From Halioglobus sp. (GTDB lineage Bacteria > Pseudomonadota > Gammaproteobacteria > Pseudomonadales > Halieaceae): a DNA stretch of 64,000 nucleotides. Each line of letters opens with the position of its first letter. The first letter of the stretch is position 1. The DNA lies in the NCBI GenBank assembly GCA_002699145.1, contig PABK01000035.1, forward strand, positions 248,001-312,000, read 5' to 3'. Below are positions 35,261 through 44,233 of the stretch, piece after piece. The position numbers were made by a program, and so were the translations under genes. The notes beneath the pieces are model-generated. The model made no database searches and was not told the origin of the DNA. It saw nothing but the letters and a program-made list of their open reading frames with translations.

Positions 35261-35644
35261 TCAGGCGCTGGCGCGGACCTCGGGCTCGTCCACACTGCCG
35301 CCGGCGCGCTGGTGCAGCAGCCAGGCGATCGCCGTGCAGTAGCTGAGATTGGTCTGCAGCTCGCTGTCCGGGTCGGTGAGAAAGGCGCGCTGGCTGGCCA
35401 GCCCGCGCACCCGGCTGGCCAGTTCGGGGTTGAACGCCAGGTAGCGATCCCACAGGTCGCGGTGCTGGGCCGCGGTGATGTGGAACAGGCCCAGGCCGTC
35501 ATTGCGGGCTGCGAACAGCCCCAGTTCAGGCGCGTTGACGGCGGCGTTGAGCAGGAATGATTCGGTCGCTGGTGTCCACGCCCCCATGTACTCCAGCGTT
35601 GGCTTGATAACCTGGTCTCTCAGGTGTTCTGCGGTCACGTACAT
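35261..35644 (-). CDS. hypothetical protein
   Basis: A 127-residue soluble protein that I do not recognise. It is predicted helical with several conserved-looking aromatic segments (PTLEYMGAWTPATESFLLNAA, LGLFHITAAQHRDLWDRYLAF, SYCTAIAWLL). The spacing resembles small structural proteins seen in phages and marine bacteria, but no phage gene is nearby. AGGAAG precedes the ATG at 35644. It is convergent with the arsenosugar cluster and has a long AT-rich upstream region. Confidence 0.7.
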   Translation of the reverse strand: MYVTAEHLRDQVIKPTLEYMGAWTPATESFLLNAAVNAPELGLFAARNDGLGLFHITAAQHRDLWDRYLAFNPELASRVRGLASQRAFLTDPDSELQTNLSYCTAIAWLLHQRAGGSVDEPEVRASA

Positions 35645-35966
35645 AACCCACTTCCTCGCAGGGATGACTAATCCGTCAGATACTGCAGCGTTGCTGTTAT
35701 TCGGTGCGGTTATCGTTGACCGTGTTCGGAGAAGAGACCCGATTCGCGGCATTTCCGCACTCACGCCCCATGTTTTAACACAGAAAAAAATTAAATCCAA
35801 TAAAAATAAGGGGTTGAGGAAGTTATTTTACAAACTTTTTGCAAATGGGAGCTAACTTCGATTTTGGACGTGCCGCGACACGGATTATTCCTTGAAGAAA
35901 ACCAGTAGCCAGGTGGCCAAACGGCGGCATACTGCCCCTAAAATCCGCTAACTTTGCGTTTGCTGC
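35645..35966. other. 322-bp AT-rich intergenic region
   Basis: No gene seen. The part from about 35776 to 35850 is strikingly A/T-rich for this chromosome and lies upstream of the gene starting at 35644. It may hold its promoter or a nucleoid-protein binding region. Confidence 0.5.
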
Positions 35967-36344
35967 CTAGCCGCCGGCGAGTTTGACCCGGTAACCCTTT
36001 TTCTCCAGCTCCTCCTGCAGCACGGCGCGGCAGTCGCCCTGGATTTCGATGTCGGCGCCCTTCACCGCGCCGCCGACGCCGCATTTCTTCTTCAGTTCAC
36101 GCGCCAGGGATTTCAGCGCCTGGCCGTCCAGGGGCAGGCCCTGCACCACGGTCACCGCCTTGCCGCCGCGCCCTTTGGTCTGGCGCTGCACGCGCACGAT
36201 GCCGTCGCCGCTCGCCGCGGGGCGGTCGGCGCCGCACACGCAGGCGTTGCCGGGTCGCTGGCACTGCGGACAGAGGCGGCCGCCGTCGGTGGAGTAGACC
36301 AGGCGGGACTGGCCGGTAGCGGGATTGTGGCGGCGTTTGCTCAT
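35967..36344 (-). CDS. yciH: translation initiation factor-like protein YciH (SUI1/eIF1 family)
   Basis: A 125-residue bacterial homologue of eIF1/SUI1. The N-terminal part has a zinc-finger-like CPQCQRPGNACVCG. The SUI1 domain has RQTKGRGGKAVTVVQGLP, then KKKCGVGGAVKG and EIQGD. E. coli YciH contributes to fidelity of start-codon and initiator tRNA selection. ATG at 36344 matches the MSKRRHNP family start. It is divergent from slyX with about 95 bases between starts. Confidence 0.92.
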   Translation of the reverse strand: MSKRRHNPATGQSRLVYSTDGGRLCPQCQRPGNACVCGADRPAASGDGIVRVQRQTKGRGGKAVTVVQGLPLDGQALKSLARELKKKCGVGGAVKGADIEIQGDCRAVLQEELEKKGYRVKLAGG

Positions 36345-36439
36345 GGCGATAGCTGCGATGCTGGCGTGCAAGTGACAGGGCACGCGCAGTATAGTAGGCC
36401 GCGGTGTGACGGGAAACAGCGAACGGGGATGGCGGCGCC

Positions 36440-36673
36440 ATGGCGGGGAACGGAGACAATCTACAGGCGCAGGTGGAAGAGTTGCAGAGCCAGCTCGCCT
36501 TCCAGGAGGACGCCCTGTCCGCACTCGATGCCGCGCTAGCCGCGCAGCAGCAGGAGGTGCTGCTGCTGCGGCGCCAGGTGGAGTTGCTGCTGGAGCGCCA
36601 CCGCGCCCTGGAGGCGCGTTACGACAGCCCCGACGCCGCCGCGCCGGCGCAGGAAAAACCCCCACACTACTGA
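36440..36673 (+). CDS. slyX: SlyX family protein
   Basis: A 77-residue all-helical protein: a coiled coil of QVEELQSQLAFQEDAL followed by LDAALAAQQQEVLLLRRQVELL, and the short C-terminal PPHY that closes SlyX proteins. Function unknown; in Enterobacteria the gene lies beside slyD. Length and ending are normal for the family. Confidence 0.88.
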   Translation: MAGNGDNLQAQVEELQSQLAFQEDALSALDAALAAQQQEVLLLRRQVELLLERHRALEARYDSPDAAAPAQEKPPHY

Positions 36674-36757
36674 GTCGGGCGCTTTCCAGCCGCCCCGCCA
36701 GCCGGTTAGAATCCGGTCCTTTCCTCAGCAGTGGCCGCCACGGCCGGGAGCATCGTC

Positions 36758-37993
36758 ATGTCAGAAAGCGCCGCCAAGGACACCCCGGAACAGGCGCAGT
36801 TCCGCGAGCATTGCCGGCAGTGGCTGGCCGACAACCACCCGGGCGAACCGCCGGTGCGACTGCCGCAGTCGCCGCTGGAGATCATGACCACTGAGCAGCT
36901 GGATTACCTGCAGGCCTGGCAGAAAGCGGCTTACGATGCCGGGCTGGTCGGCTGCGACTACCCCGAGGAGGTCGGCGGCGGCGGGCGCAACGACTGCCAG
37001 CGCGTCGCCAACGCGGAAATGATCCGCGCGCGCACGCCGTTCCTGCCCAATGTCATCGGCCTGGGCATGGCCGCGCCGACCGTGTTCTACCACGGCCAGG
37101 AGGCGCTCAAGCAGCGCCTGTTGCCGCGCCTGTTTTCCGGCGAGGATATCTGGTGCCAGGGCTTCAGCGAGCCCGGCGCGGGCTCGGACCTGGCCAGCGT
37201 GCAGACTTTCGCCGAGAAAAAGGGCGACAAGTGGGTGATCAACGGGCACAAGGTGTGGACCTCCCTGGCGCATTTCGCCGAGTGGATGATCCTGCTGCTG
37301 CGCACCGACAAGTCGCACAAATACGACGGCCTGTCCTATTTCGTCGTGCCGATCCGCTCGGCGCTGGGCAAGGGCGTGACCGTGCGGCCGCTGATTAAGA
37401 TTACCGGTGAGACCGGCTTCAACGAGGTGATCTTCGAGGACCTGGAGGTCGACGACAGTTTCCGCCTGGACGAACTGGGCAAGGGCTGGCAGGTCGCCAT
37501 GACCACCCTGGCCCACGAGCGCGGCGCCGGCGAGAAGGTGACGCCGCGCTCCGGCGGCATGAAGAGCCGCTCGACGCACTCCAGCACCAGCAGCAGCCTG
37601 ATCGAACTGGCGCGCCAGTGCCAGCGCGACGGGCGGCCCGCCAGCGAGGACGCCCTGCTGCGCGATCGCATCATCCGCCAGGTGATTCGCGAGGAGGGGC
37701 TGGCGCAGAACCAGCGTCGCGCGCGGGTGGCGGCCCTGCAGGATCATCCCGCGCGTCTGCCCCTGCAGAACAAGCTGCTGTCCAGCGAGATTGCCCAGGA
37801 CACGGGCGCTATCGCCATGGAGGTGGCGGGCGCCAGCGCCTCCCTGTACCTCGGTGACGACAACGCCCCGGCGGGCGGGCAGTGGCCCATGGCGTACATG
37901 AACTCCTACGGCATGACGATAGCGGCGGGCACCAGCGAGGTGCAGCGCAACATTCTCGGCGAGCGCGTGCTCGGCCTGGCCAAATCGAAATAA
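36758..37993 (+). CDS. acyl-CoA dehydrogenase family protein
   Basis: A 411-residue FAD-dependent acyl-CoA dehydrogenase introducing a trans-2 double bond into an acyl-CoA. The FAD-contact segments WCQGFSEPGAGSDLAS and KVWTSLAHFAEWM, and the C-terminal AGTSEVQRNILGERVLGL, are canonical. It is immediately followed by a second ACAD gene. Such adjacent unequal pairs often form alpha2beta2 enzymes for steroid or branched side chains, as in mycobacterial FadE26-FadE27. Confidence 0.92.
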   Translation: MSESAAKDTPEQAQFREHCRQWLADNHPGEPPVRLPQSPLEIMTTEQLDYLQAWQKAAYDAGLVGCDYPEEVGGGGRNDCQRVANAEMIRARTPFLPNVIGLGMAAPTVFYHGQEALKQRLLPRLFSGEDIWCQGFSEPGAGSDLASVQTFAEKKGDKWVINGHKVWTSLAHFAEWMILLLRTDKSHKYDGLSYFVVPIRSALGKGVTVRPLIKITGETGFNEVIFEDLEVDDSFRLDELGKGWQVAMTTLAHERGAGEKVTPRSGGMKSRSTHSSTSSSLIELARQCQRDGRPASEDALLRDRIIRQVIREEGLAQNQRRARVAALQDHPARLPLQNKLLSSEIAQDTGAIAMEVAGASASLYLGDDNAPAGGQWPMAYMNSYGMTIAAGTSEVQRNILGERVLGLAKSK

Positions 37994-38015
37994 ATCCTTG
38001 CGACGGGGTATGGAC

Positions 38016-39143
38016 ATGTCACAGCCGGACAATTTTGGATTCACCGAGGAAGCGGCCCTGCTCAAGGAGTCCGCGCGCAAATTTCTCGCCGACAACTTTC
38101 CCACGGAGAAACTGCACGCCCTGGTGGCGGACGATCCCGACCCGGAGCGTATGCCCGGCGCGCACTGGGACCGCGAGCTGTGGCAGCAGATGGTGGAACT
38201 GGGCTGGACCTGCCTGGCGGTGCCCGAGGCGGCCGGCGGCGTCGGCATGCCCGTGGTGGCGGTGGCGGGGCTGGTCGAGGAGGTCGGCCGGGCGGCCTTT
38301 CCCTGCCCGCTGCTGGCCACGCTCAACGCCACCTACGCGCTGGCGGCCTGCGGCAGCGGCGGCGAGGCGGCCCTGGCGGAGATCGCCGGCGGAACCTCGG
38401 CCAGTCTCGCGGTCACCGGCCAGGACGGTAGCTGGAGCGTCGGCGACAGCGCGGTGAAATGCGCGGATGGCCGGCTCATCGGCAGCGCCTGGTTCGTGCA
38501 GGACGCGCGCAAGGTCGAGCGCCTGCTAGTCAGCGCGCAGGACGAGGACGGCCTTGGCCTGTACTGGGTCGCCGTCGACGCGGAGGGCGTGGACCTGCGG
38601 CCGGACGCCATCGTCGACCTCACTCGCGACCAGGCCCACGTGGTCTTCGACAACGCACCGGCGCAGCGCGTGAGCGGCGATGCGGCGGCGGCCCTGGGCG
38701 CGGCGATGCCGGCGATCTGGTCCCTGCTGGCGGCGGATATCGCCGGCGCCGCCGAGTGGCAGCTGCAAACCACCGTGGAGTACGTCGGTACCCGGCAGCA
38801 GTTCGAGCGTCCGCTGGGTTTCTTCCAGGCGGTAAAACACCCGCTGGTGGACGTCATGGTGCAGATCGACCAGACCCGCTCGCTGCTCTACAACGCCGCC
38901 TGCGCCTGCGACACGGAGCCGGCCGCGGCGGCGCGCTACGCGCACATGGCCAAGGCCTCGGCCAGTGAGACCGCGGCCTTCGCCTCGGGGCGCTCGGTGC
39001 AGTTGCACGGCGGTATCGGTTTCACCTGGGAGTGCTTCGTGCACCTGTATTTCAAACGCCAGAAACACAGCCAGATGTTGTGGGGTGACGCCGCCTGGCA
39101 CCGCGCCAGGCTGGCGGACATGCTGATCGGCACCGCCGCCTGA
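38016..39143 (+). CDS. acyl-CoA dehydrogenase family protein (second subunit)
   Basis: A 375-residue ACAD with shorter and less conserved FAD region. The C-terminal VQLHGGIGFTWECFVHLYFKR is characteristic, including the HGGxGxT that binds FAD from the partner chain. The first half lacks the usual WCxxxxEPxAGSD segment found in its neighbour, having TSASLAVTGQDGSW instead, as in the non-catalytic subunits of heteromeric ACADs. ATG at 38016 follows GGGG at seven bases. It probably forms a complex with the product of the preceding gene, 22 bases upstream. Confidence 0.9.
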   Translation: MSQPDNFGFTEEAALLKESARKFLADNFPTEKLHALVADDPDPERMPGAHWDRELWQQMVELGWTCLAVPEAAGGVGMPVVAVAGLVEEVGRAAFPCPLLATLNATYALAACGSGGEAALAEIAGGTSASLAVTGQDGSWSVGDSAVKCADGRLIGSAWFVQDARKVERLLVSAQDEDGLGLYWVAVDAEGVDLRPDAIVDLTRDQAHVVFDNAPAQRVSGDAAAALGAAMPAIWSLLAADIAGAAEWQLQTTVEYVGTRQQFERPLGFFQAVKHPLVDVMVQIDQTRSLLYNAACACDTEPAAAARYAHMAKASASETAAFASGRSVQLHGGIGFTWECFVHLYFKRQKHSQMLWGDAAWHRARLADMLIGTAA

Positions 39144-39159
39144 CGCCGGCGGTCGGCGC

Positions 39160-40869
39160 GTGAACTGGAAAACGCCGCTCGCGGTCCTGCTCGCCCTGTG
39201 CGTCGGGCTGGCGGTGCTGCTGAGAATTGCCACGCGCCAACCGGCGCCGCCTGACCACCAGGTATTCATCAACGGCGACGTCCTCACCATGGACGCCGAC
39301 AACCGCGTGCTGCAGGCCCTGTCAGTGCGCGGCGAACTGATCGAGGCGGTGGGCAGCGACGAGCAGATCATGGCGCTGGTCGAGGACGATACCCTGGTGA
39401 CCGACCTGCGCGGTCGCGCGCTGCTGCCGGGGTTTGTCGACGCCCACGGGCACTTTCCCGGTAGCGGCATGGCGGAGATCGCCGCCGACCTGAACAGCCC
39501 GCCCATCGGCGACAAGCGCGACATGGCGCAGTTGCTGGCGGCGCTGCGCGAGCGCGCCGCAATGACGCCGCCGGGGGAGTGGGTCAGTGGCTTCGGTTAC
39601 GACGACACCTTGCTGGCCGAAGGGCGCCACCCGACCCGCGCCGAACTCGATGCGATTTCCACCGAGCATCCCGTTGCGGCCATGCATATCTCCGGCCACA
39701 TGCTGGTGGCCAACAGCGTCGCCCTGCAGCTGGCCGGCATCGACGCCGACACGCCGGACCCGGTAGGCGGGGTGATCGGCCGGCGGCCGGGCTCGCGCGA
39801 GCCCAACGGCCTGCTGGAGGAGACCGCGCGCATGGGCGTGGTGCTGCTGATGCAGGACATGAATATCGGCAGCGCCTACCGCATGTTCAAGAGCGCCGCG
39901 CGCGAGTACGCGCAACGCGGCGTCACCACCGCCCAGTCCGGTGGCACCACGCCGGGGCTGGCCAGGGCCCTGTCGCTGGCCAGCCGACTGGGTATCGTGC
40001 CGCAGCGCCTGGTGTTGTTTCCCTTCGAGGAGGAGTTTGGCCAGGCCCTGTACAACGGCGACTACGATCCCGGCGACTACGCCAATGCACGCGTCACCAT
40101 GGGCGCGGTGAAGATCGTCGCCGACGGCAGCATCCAGGGCTTTACCGGTTACCTGGCGCAGCCCTACCACACCCCCTACCAGGGCGACGCGCAGTACCGC
40201 GGCTACCCCGCGGTGCCGCGCGAGGCGCTGTTCGAGAAGGTCGCCGCGCTGCACCGCGCCGGCTACCAGCTGGCCATACACGGCAACGGCGACGCGTCTA
40301 TCGAGGATATCCTCGACGCCTTCGAGGCGGCCCAGGCCGCGCACCCGGTGGACGACCCGCGCCTGATACTGATCCACGCGCAGATGGCGCGCGAGGAGCA
40401 GGTGGCGCGCATGGCGAGGCTGGGGGTGACACCGAGTTTCTTTACCGCGCACACCTGGTACTGGGGCGACCGCCACCGCGAACTCTTTATCGGCCCGCAG
40501 CGCGCGGCGCAGATCAGCCCGCACGGTTGGGCGCTGCGCCACGGCGTGCGTTTCAGCTCTCACCTGGACACGCCGGTGGTGCCGATGCAGCCGCTGCAGG
40601 CGGTGTGGAGCCAGGTGTACCGCCAGACCATCGGCGGCGATGTGCTCGGGCCGCAGCAGCGCATCGACGTCATGCAGGCCCTGCGCGCGGTGACCATTGA
40701 CGCCGCCTGGCAGTCCTTCCTGGAGGATTCACGCGGTTCGCTGGAGCCGGGCAAGCTCGCCGACCTCGTGGTATTGTCCGGCAACCCGCTGGATGATCCG
40801 GCCAGGCTGCGCGATTTGCGCGTGGACCGTACCGTTATCGGCGGCGCGACGATCTACCAGCGTCACTAG
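39160..40869 (+). CDS. membrane-anchored amidohydrolase family protein (YtcJ-like)
   Basis: A 569-residue metal-dependent hydrolase. An N-terminal helix (residues about 5-23) probably anchors it in the membrane. The amidohydrolase signatures are FVDAHGHFP near residue 94, further His in MHISGHM, AIHGNGD and SSHLDTP, and SLEPGKLADLVVLSGNP near 530. The GTG start comes 16 bases after the ACAD pair. Substrate unknown; members hydrolyse amides or esters of aromatic and aliphatic compounds. Confidence 0.88.
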   Translation: MNWKTPLAVLLALCVGLAVLLRIATRQPAPPDHQVFINGDVLTMDADNRVLQALSVRGELIEAVGSDEQIMALVEDDTLVTDLRGRALLPGFVDAHGHFPGSGMAEIAADLNSPPIGDKRDMAQLLAALRERAAMTPPGEWVSGFGYDDTLLAEGRHPTRAELDAISTEHPVAAMHISGHMLVANSVALQLAGIDADTPDPVGGVIGRRPGSREPNGLLEETARMGVVLLMQDMNIGSAYRMFKSAAREYAQRGVTTAQSGGTTPGLARALSLASRLGIVPQRLVLFPFEEEFGQALYNGDYDPGDYANARVTMGAVKIVADGSIQGFTGYLAQPYHTPYQGDAQYRGYPAVPREALFEKVAALHRAGYQLAIHGNGDASIEDILDAFEAAQAAHPVDDPRLILIHAQMAREEQVARMARLGVTPSFFTAHTWYWGDRHRELFIGPQRAAQISPHGWALRHGVRFSSHLDTPVVPMQPLQAVWSQVYRQTIGGDVLGPQQRIDVMQALRAVTIDAAWQSFLEDSRGSLEPGKLADLVVLSGNPLDDPARLRDLRVDRTVIGGATIYQRH

Positions 40870-40920
40870 CCGGACGCTTCCCCGAACAGGGCACAGCGCG
40901 GGCTGATTTGTGCCAGAGCG

Positions 40921-40949
40921 TTTACACACAAAGGTCATTGCTATATAAA
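40921..40949 (+). promoter_or_regulatory. sigma70 promoter upstream of the RecB-like/disordered protein gene
   Basis: TTTACA (40921-40926), 17-base spacer, TATAAA (40944-40949). This is the best-scoring vegetative promoter I noticed in the window and lies 75 bases before the ATG at 41024, indicating that the gene is expressed independently of the ACAD operon. Confidence 0.78.
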
Positions 40950-41023
40950 TATGCAAACGGCCTAAGTGCTTACGCGACTTTCGCTGTTTTCAGGCAGTTT
41001 ATGGGGCAAACAGGCTGGAAACT

Positions 41024-42871
41024 ATGTATCGCTACAGTGTCGATAATGCCGTAACCTACACTCCCGCAGACCTCATTCTCTTCAGGCATTCACCCTTCGC
41101 CGCGTGGATGGAGCGCCTGACCCTGGAAAACCCCGATCACGGCATCCCGTCGGATGTGCACGGCGAGGCGCCGCGCGATGACACGCGCCCCCAGGACGAC
41201 ATCGTCAACACGCTGCGTGCCGAGGGCCGCGACGTGGTGTTGGTGGACTGGGACCAGGAAGAGCCGCGACGGCGCGCCGACACCCTCGACGCCATGCGTG
41301 CCGGCGCCGACTTCGTGGTCAACGGCCTGCTCGCCCTGGGGACGCTGTGCGGCAGCGCGAACATGCTGATGCGCACGCCCGGCTATTCCGACCTGGGCGA
41401 TTTCCTCTACATTCCCTGCGATACCCAGGGCAGGGCGGACCTGGATTCGGCGTTCCGGCTGAGTTTTCTCGCCGACCTGCTGCACAGCCTGCAGGGGCAG
41501 TTGCCGCCGCAGTTGTTGCAGATACGCGGCGATGCCGACGTGGTGCCCCTGCAGACCGAGGATCATATCTATTACTACCTGGCGGTGAAGCGTCGCTTCA
41601 TGGCCGCCATGAACAATTTCCGCAAGCACCGCATGCCCGACCCGGCGGAGTCCTCGCACTTCGGGCGCTGGTCCGAATGCGCCAGCGAGGTGCTGCGCCA
41701 GCGCGCCCAGAGCGCCGAGTCGCGCCTGGAGGAGAAACTGGTCGAGGCCAGCGATGTGGATAGCGGGGAGCAGGAGGAACTGCAGGCCGCCGAGGGTACG
41801 CTCGTGGAGCAGGCCGTCGGCGCCGCCGGCGGCGGTGGCGGGGTCGTCACCCAGGTCAATGCGCGCTCGTCCACCGCCCCGGCCACGCTGGCGGAGCAGG
41901 CGCGACAACTCTCGCCCGGTGCTTTCAACCCCCGTCCCGGGCCGGGCAGAACGCCCAACCTGGCGCGCTTCCCGACGCTGAAGCCGTTGCGTGATGCGCC
42001 CGCCGGCGGCAGCGGCGCCGACGACGCACTGCAAAACCTCGCGTTCATCGGCAGCAGCCAGCCCGCGCCCCTGTACGACGCCGGTGACACGCTGGTCGAT
42101 GAGAGTGAGGGTGAGGGTGAGGGTGAAAGCGAGGGCGAGCTGCAGGATGACGGCACGGCGGCTGCCACCAGGGCGCCCGATACCGCGCCGGGCGCCGCCG
42201 CAGCGCCTGCTCCCGATGACGAAGCTCCGGCGAGCGACGCCGGCGCTGGTGTGGCCGCGGCGGCGCAGCACGCGTCCGCGAGCCCGGCCGCAGAGGACTC
42301 CGGCGACGCGCCGCCGGCCCCGCCGGCAAGCCCGGTGCTGGAGACCGCCGGGGCGGCAGCGGAAAACGCACCGGCGACGGTGACCGATATCGGCGCCGCC
42401 GGGCGTGCGGGCGAAGCGTCCGCGGCGCGGACCGTGCAGGAACCGCGGCAGAAACAGGAGACGCAGCAGCACGAGGAGGCGGTGCCGACGGTGCCGCCCG
42501 GCCCGTTGCCGGACATCGCCGCGGCGCCGCCGCCGAACCTGCGCGAGCAGTCACTGCCCGAGCCGGTCATCGAGGGCTACGAGGTGGAGGTCATAGACCT
42601 CGAGTCGCTGGAACTGGAGCCGCGCGAGCCGCTGCTGATGCCCACGGAAGACGGGCCATCGCCGTCCGCGGAGCGCTCCAGCGCGCAGTCCCGGGGCCGG
42701 CGCGACCCGGACGCCGCCGCGTCAGTCGTGGACCTGGACAGCGCGCCCCTGCCGTCGCTGTCGCGGGACAGGGACGATGACCGGGATGACGCCGGGTCAG
42801 GCACCCGCGGGCGGCCGCGCAGCTTTAGCGACAGCCTGATCACCAACGAGGATTACGACGGCATCGATTGA
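41024..42871 (+). CDS. degenerate RecB/Cas4-like (TM0106-type) domain fused to long disordered acidic tail
   Basis: A 615-residue protein with two unlike halves. Residues 1-230 follow the order of TM0106-family RecB-like nucleases: TYTPADLILFRHSPF, TLDAMRAGADFVVNGLL, GSANMLMR, IPCDTQGRADL, RLSFLADLL, YYYLAVKRRFMAAMNNF. The residues that make those enzymes nucleases are changed: the usual GxxDFL aspartate is Asn113, the DTK lysine is Gln135, and the C-terminal iron-sulfur cysteines are reduced to one (Cys219). Residues 230-615 are low-complexity, Ala/Pro/Asp/Glu-rich, with an EGEGEGESEGE run and few hydrophobic positions, so predicted disordered. Function unknown; domain assignment is by visual pattern. 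It has its own strong promoter. Confidence 0.72.
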   Translation: MYRYSVDNAVTYTPADLILFRHSPFAAWMERLTLENPDHGIPSDVHGEAPRDDTRPQDDIVNTLRAEGRDVVLVDWDQEEPRRRADTLDAMRAGADFVVNGLLALGTLCGSANMLMRTPGYSDLGDFLYIPCDTQGRADLDSAFRLSFLADLLHSLQGQLPPQLLQIRGDADVVPLQTEDHIYYYLAVKRRFMAAMNNFRKHRMPDPAESSHFGRWSECASEVLRQRAQSAESRLEEKLVEASDVDSGEQEELQAAEGTLVEQAVGAAGGGGGVVTQVNARSSTAPATLAEQARQLSPGAFNPRPGPGRTPNLARFPTLKPLRDAPAGGSGADDALQNLAFIGSSQPAPLYDAGDTLVDESEGEGEGESEGELQDDGTAAATRAPDTAPGAAAAPAPDDEAPASDAGAGVAAAAQHASASPAAEDSGDAPPAPPASPVLETAGAAAENAPATVTDIGAAGRAGEASAARTVQEPRQKQETQQHEEAVPTVPPGPLPDIAAAPPPNLREQSLPEPVIEGYEVEVIDLESLELEPREPLLMPTEDGPSPSAERSSAQSRGRRDPDAAASVVDLDSAPLPSLSRDRDDDRDDAGSGTRGRPRSFSDSLITNEDYDGID

Positions 42872-42880
42872 GCGCCGTCG

Positions 42881-44032
42881 TCAGCGCATCGGCCGGAACC
42901 CCGCGCGCAGTTCCTGCACGAACAGTTCCGGTTGCTCCAGCGCGGCGAAGTGGCCGCCGCGGTCGAGTTCGTTCCAGTACACCAGGTTGGTGAAGCGTTT
43001 CTCCGCCCAGCGCTTGCTGCAGCGAAAGATTTCCCGCGGAAAGATGGAACAGCTCACCGGCATGCCGATCGGTTCCATGGAGGGGTTGTCGAAACTTTCC
43101 CAGTACAGGCGCGCGGAACTGGCGCCGGCGTTGTTCAACCAGTAGAACATGGCGTTGTCCAGCAACTCGTCCTTGCTCAGCACGTTTTCCGGGTGCTTTT
43201 GTCCGCCGCGTTCACAGTCGGTCCAGAAGTAGAATTTTTCCACCACCCAGGCCATCTGTCCGACCGGGGAATCCGCCAGGGCATAGCCCAGCGTCTGCGG
43301 CCGGGTGGACTGCTGCTTTGAGTAGCCCGAGCCCTTGTCCCCGTAGGCGCCCATGTCCTCCAGCGCTTTCAATTCCGCCTCGGTCAGATCATTCATCGTC
43401 GCCTCGTCCGGGGCCACGATCGGCATGGTGATATGGATGCCCGCGCAGTGCCCGGTCTCGGTCATGCCCATGCTCTGGGTGATCAGGCTGCCCCAGTCGC
43501 CGCCCTGGGCCACGTAGCGGTCGTAGCCCAGGCGCGCCATCAGCGTGCCCCACATACGCCCGATCTTCTCTACCGAGGTGCCTGTCGAATCCGGTTTGCC
43601 GGAGAAGCCGTAGCCGGGAAGGCAGGGCGCCACCACATGGAAGGCGTCGGCGGCGTCGCCGCCGTGACTGGTCGGGTCGGCCAGTGCGTCGATCACCTTG
43701 TGGAACTCGATCACGGAGCCGGGCCAGCCGTGGGACATCACCAGCGGCAGGGCCTCCTCGTGGGGGCTGCGCACGTGAATGAAATGGATATCCACGCCGT
43801 CGATGCTGGTGGTGAACTGTGGCCAGCCGTTGAGCTTGCTCTCGCAGCGACGCCAGTCGTACTCCTCGCGCCAGTAGCTGGCCAGTTCCCGCGTATACGC
43901 CAGGGGAATGCCCTGGTCCCAGCCCGTGCAGGTTTCCGCCTCGGGCCAGCGGGCGTGCTCCAGCCGGCGCTGCAGGTCGTCCAGTTCGGCCTGGGGTACG
44001 GCTACCTTGAAAGGGATGATGTCTTCGCTCAC
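42881..44032 (-). CDS. epoxide hydrolase (EHN/alpha-beta hydrolase)
   Basis: A 383-residue enzyme with the N-terminal EHN domain (FKVAVPQAELDDLQRRLEHARWP, shown for the domain start) and an alpha/beta-hydrolase core. The oxyanion hole is HGWPGS near residue 101, the nucleophile Asp lies in GGDWGS near 178, and the acid/base His in DRGGHFAALEQP near 361. It opens epoxides to diols. It is convergent with the RecB-like gene (10 bases between stops). It would suit detoxification or use of epoxides made by the P450s. Confidence 0.92.
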   Translation of the reverse strand: MSEDIIPFKVAVPQAELDDLQRRLEHARWPEAETCTGWDQGIPLAYTRELASYWREEYDWRRCESKLNGWPQFTTSIDGVDIHFIHVRSPHEEALPLVMSHGWPGSVIEFHKVIDALADPTSHGGDAADAFHVVAPCLPGYGFSGKPDSTGTSVEKIGRMWGTLMARLGYDRYVAQGGDWGSLITQSMGMTETGHCAGIHITMPIVAPDEATMNDLTEAELKALEDMGAYGDKGSGYSKQQSTRPQTLGYALADSPVGQMAWVVEKFYFWTDCERGGQKHPENVLSKDELLDNAMFYWLNNAGASSARLYWESFDNPSMEPIGMPVSCSIFPREIFRCSKRWAEKRFTNLVYWNELDRGGHFAALEQPELFVQELRAGFRPMR

Positions 44033-44233
44033 GGCGGGTCTCCAGTTTGGCGCGAGGGCCTAAAGTAGCCAGCCGCAACAGTGGATGCAAGCGCCAATCG
44101 GCGCGCCCGGGCGGGGGGCTGGCAACCTGTGCCAGAACAGCTATGCTAGAACCCATTGATTCGTTGCCGGCCGCGCCGTGGTGCGTGGCCCTTCGCGCGC
44201 TGCGCCACAGTCACAGGAAGTCACGCCCAGACG

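Noticed and set aside
35261-35644. Phage structural protein
   Set aside because: The spacing of aromatic segments is suggestive, but no other phage gene lies nearby, so it is left as hypothetical.
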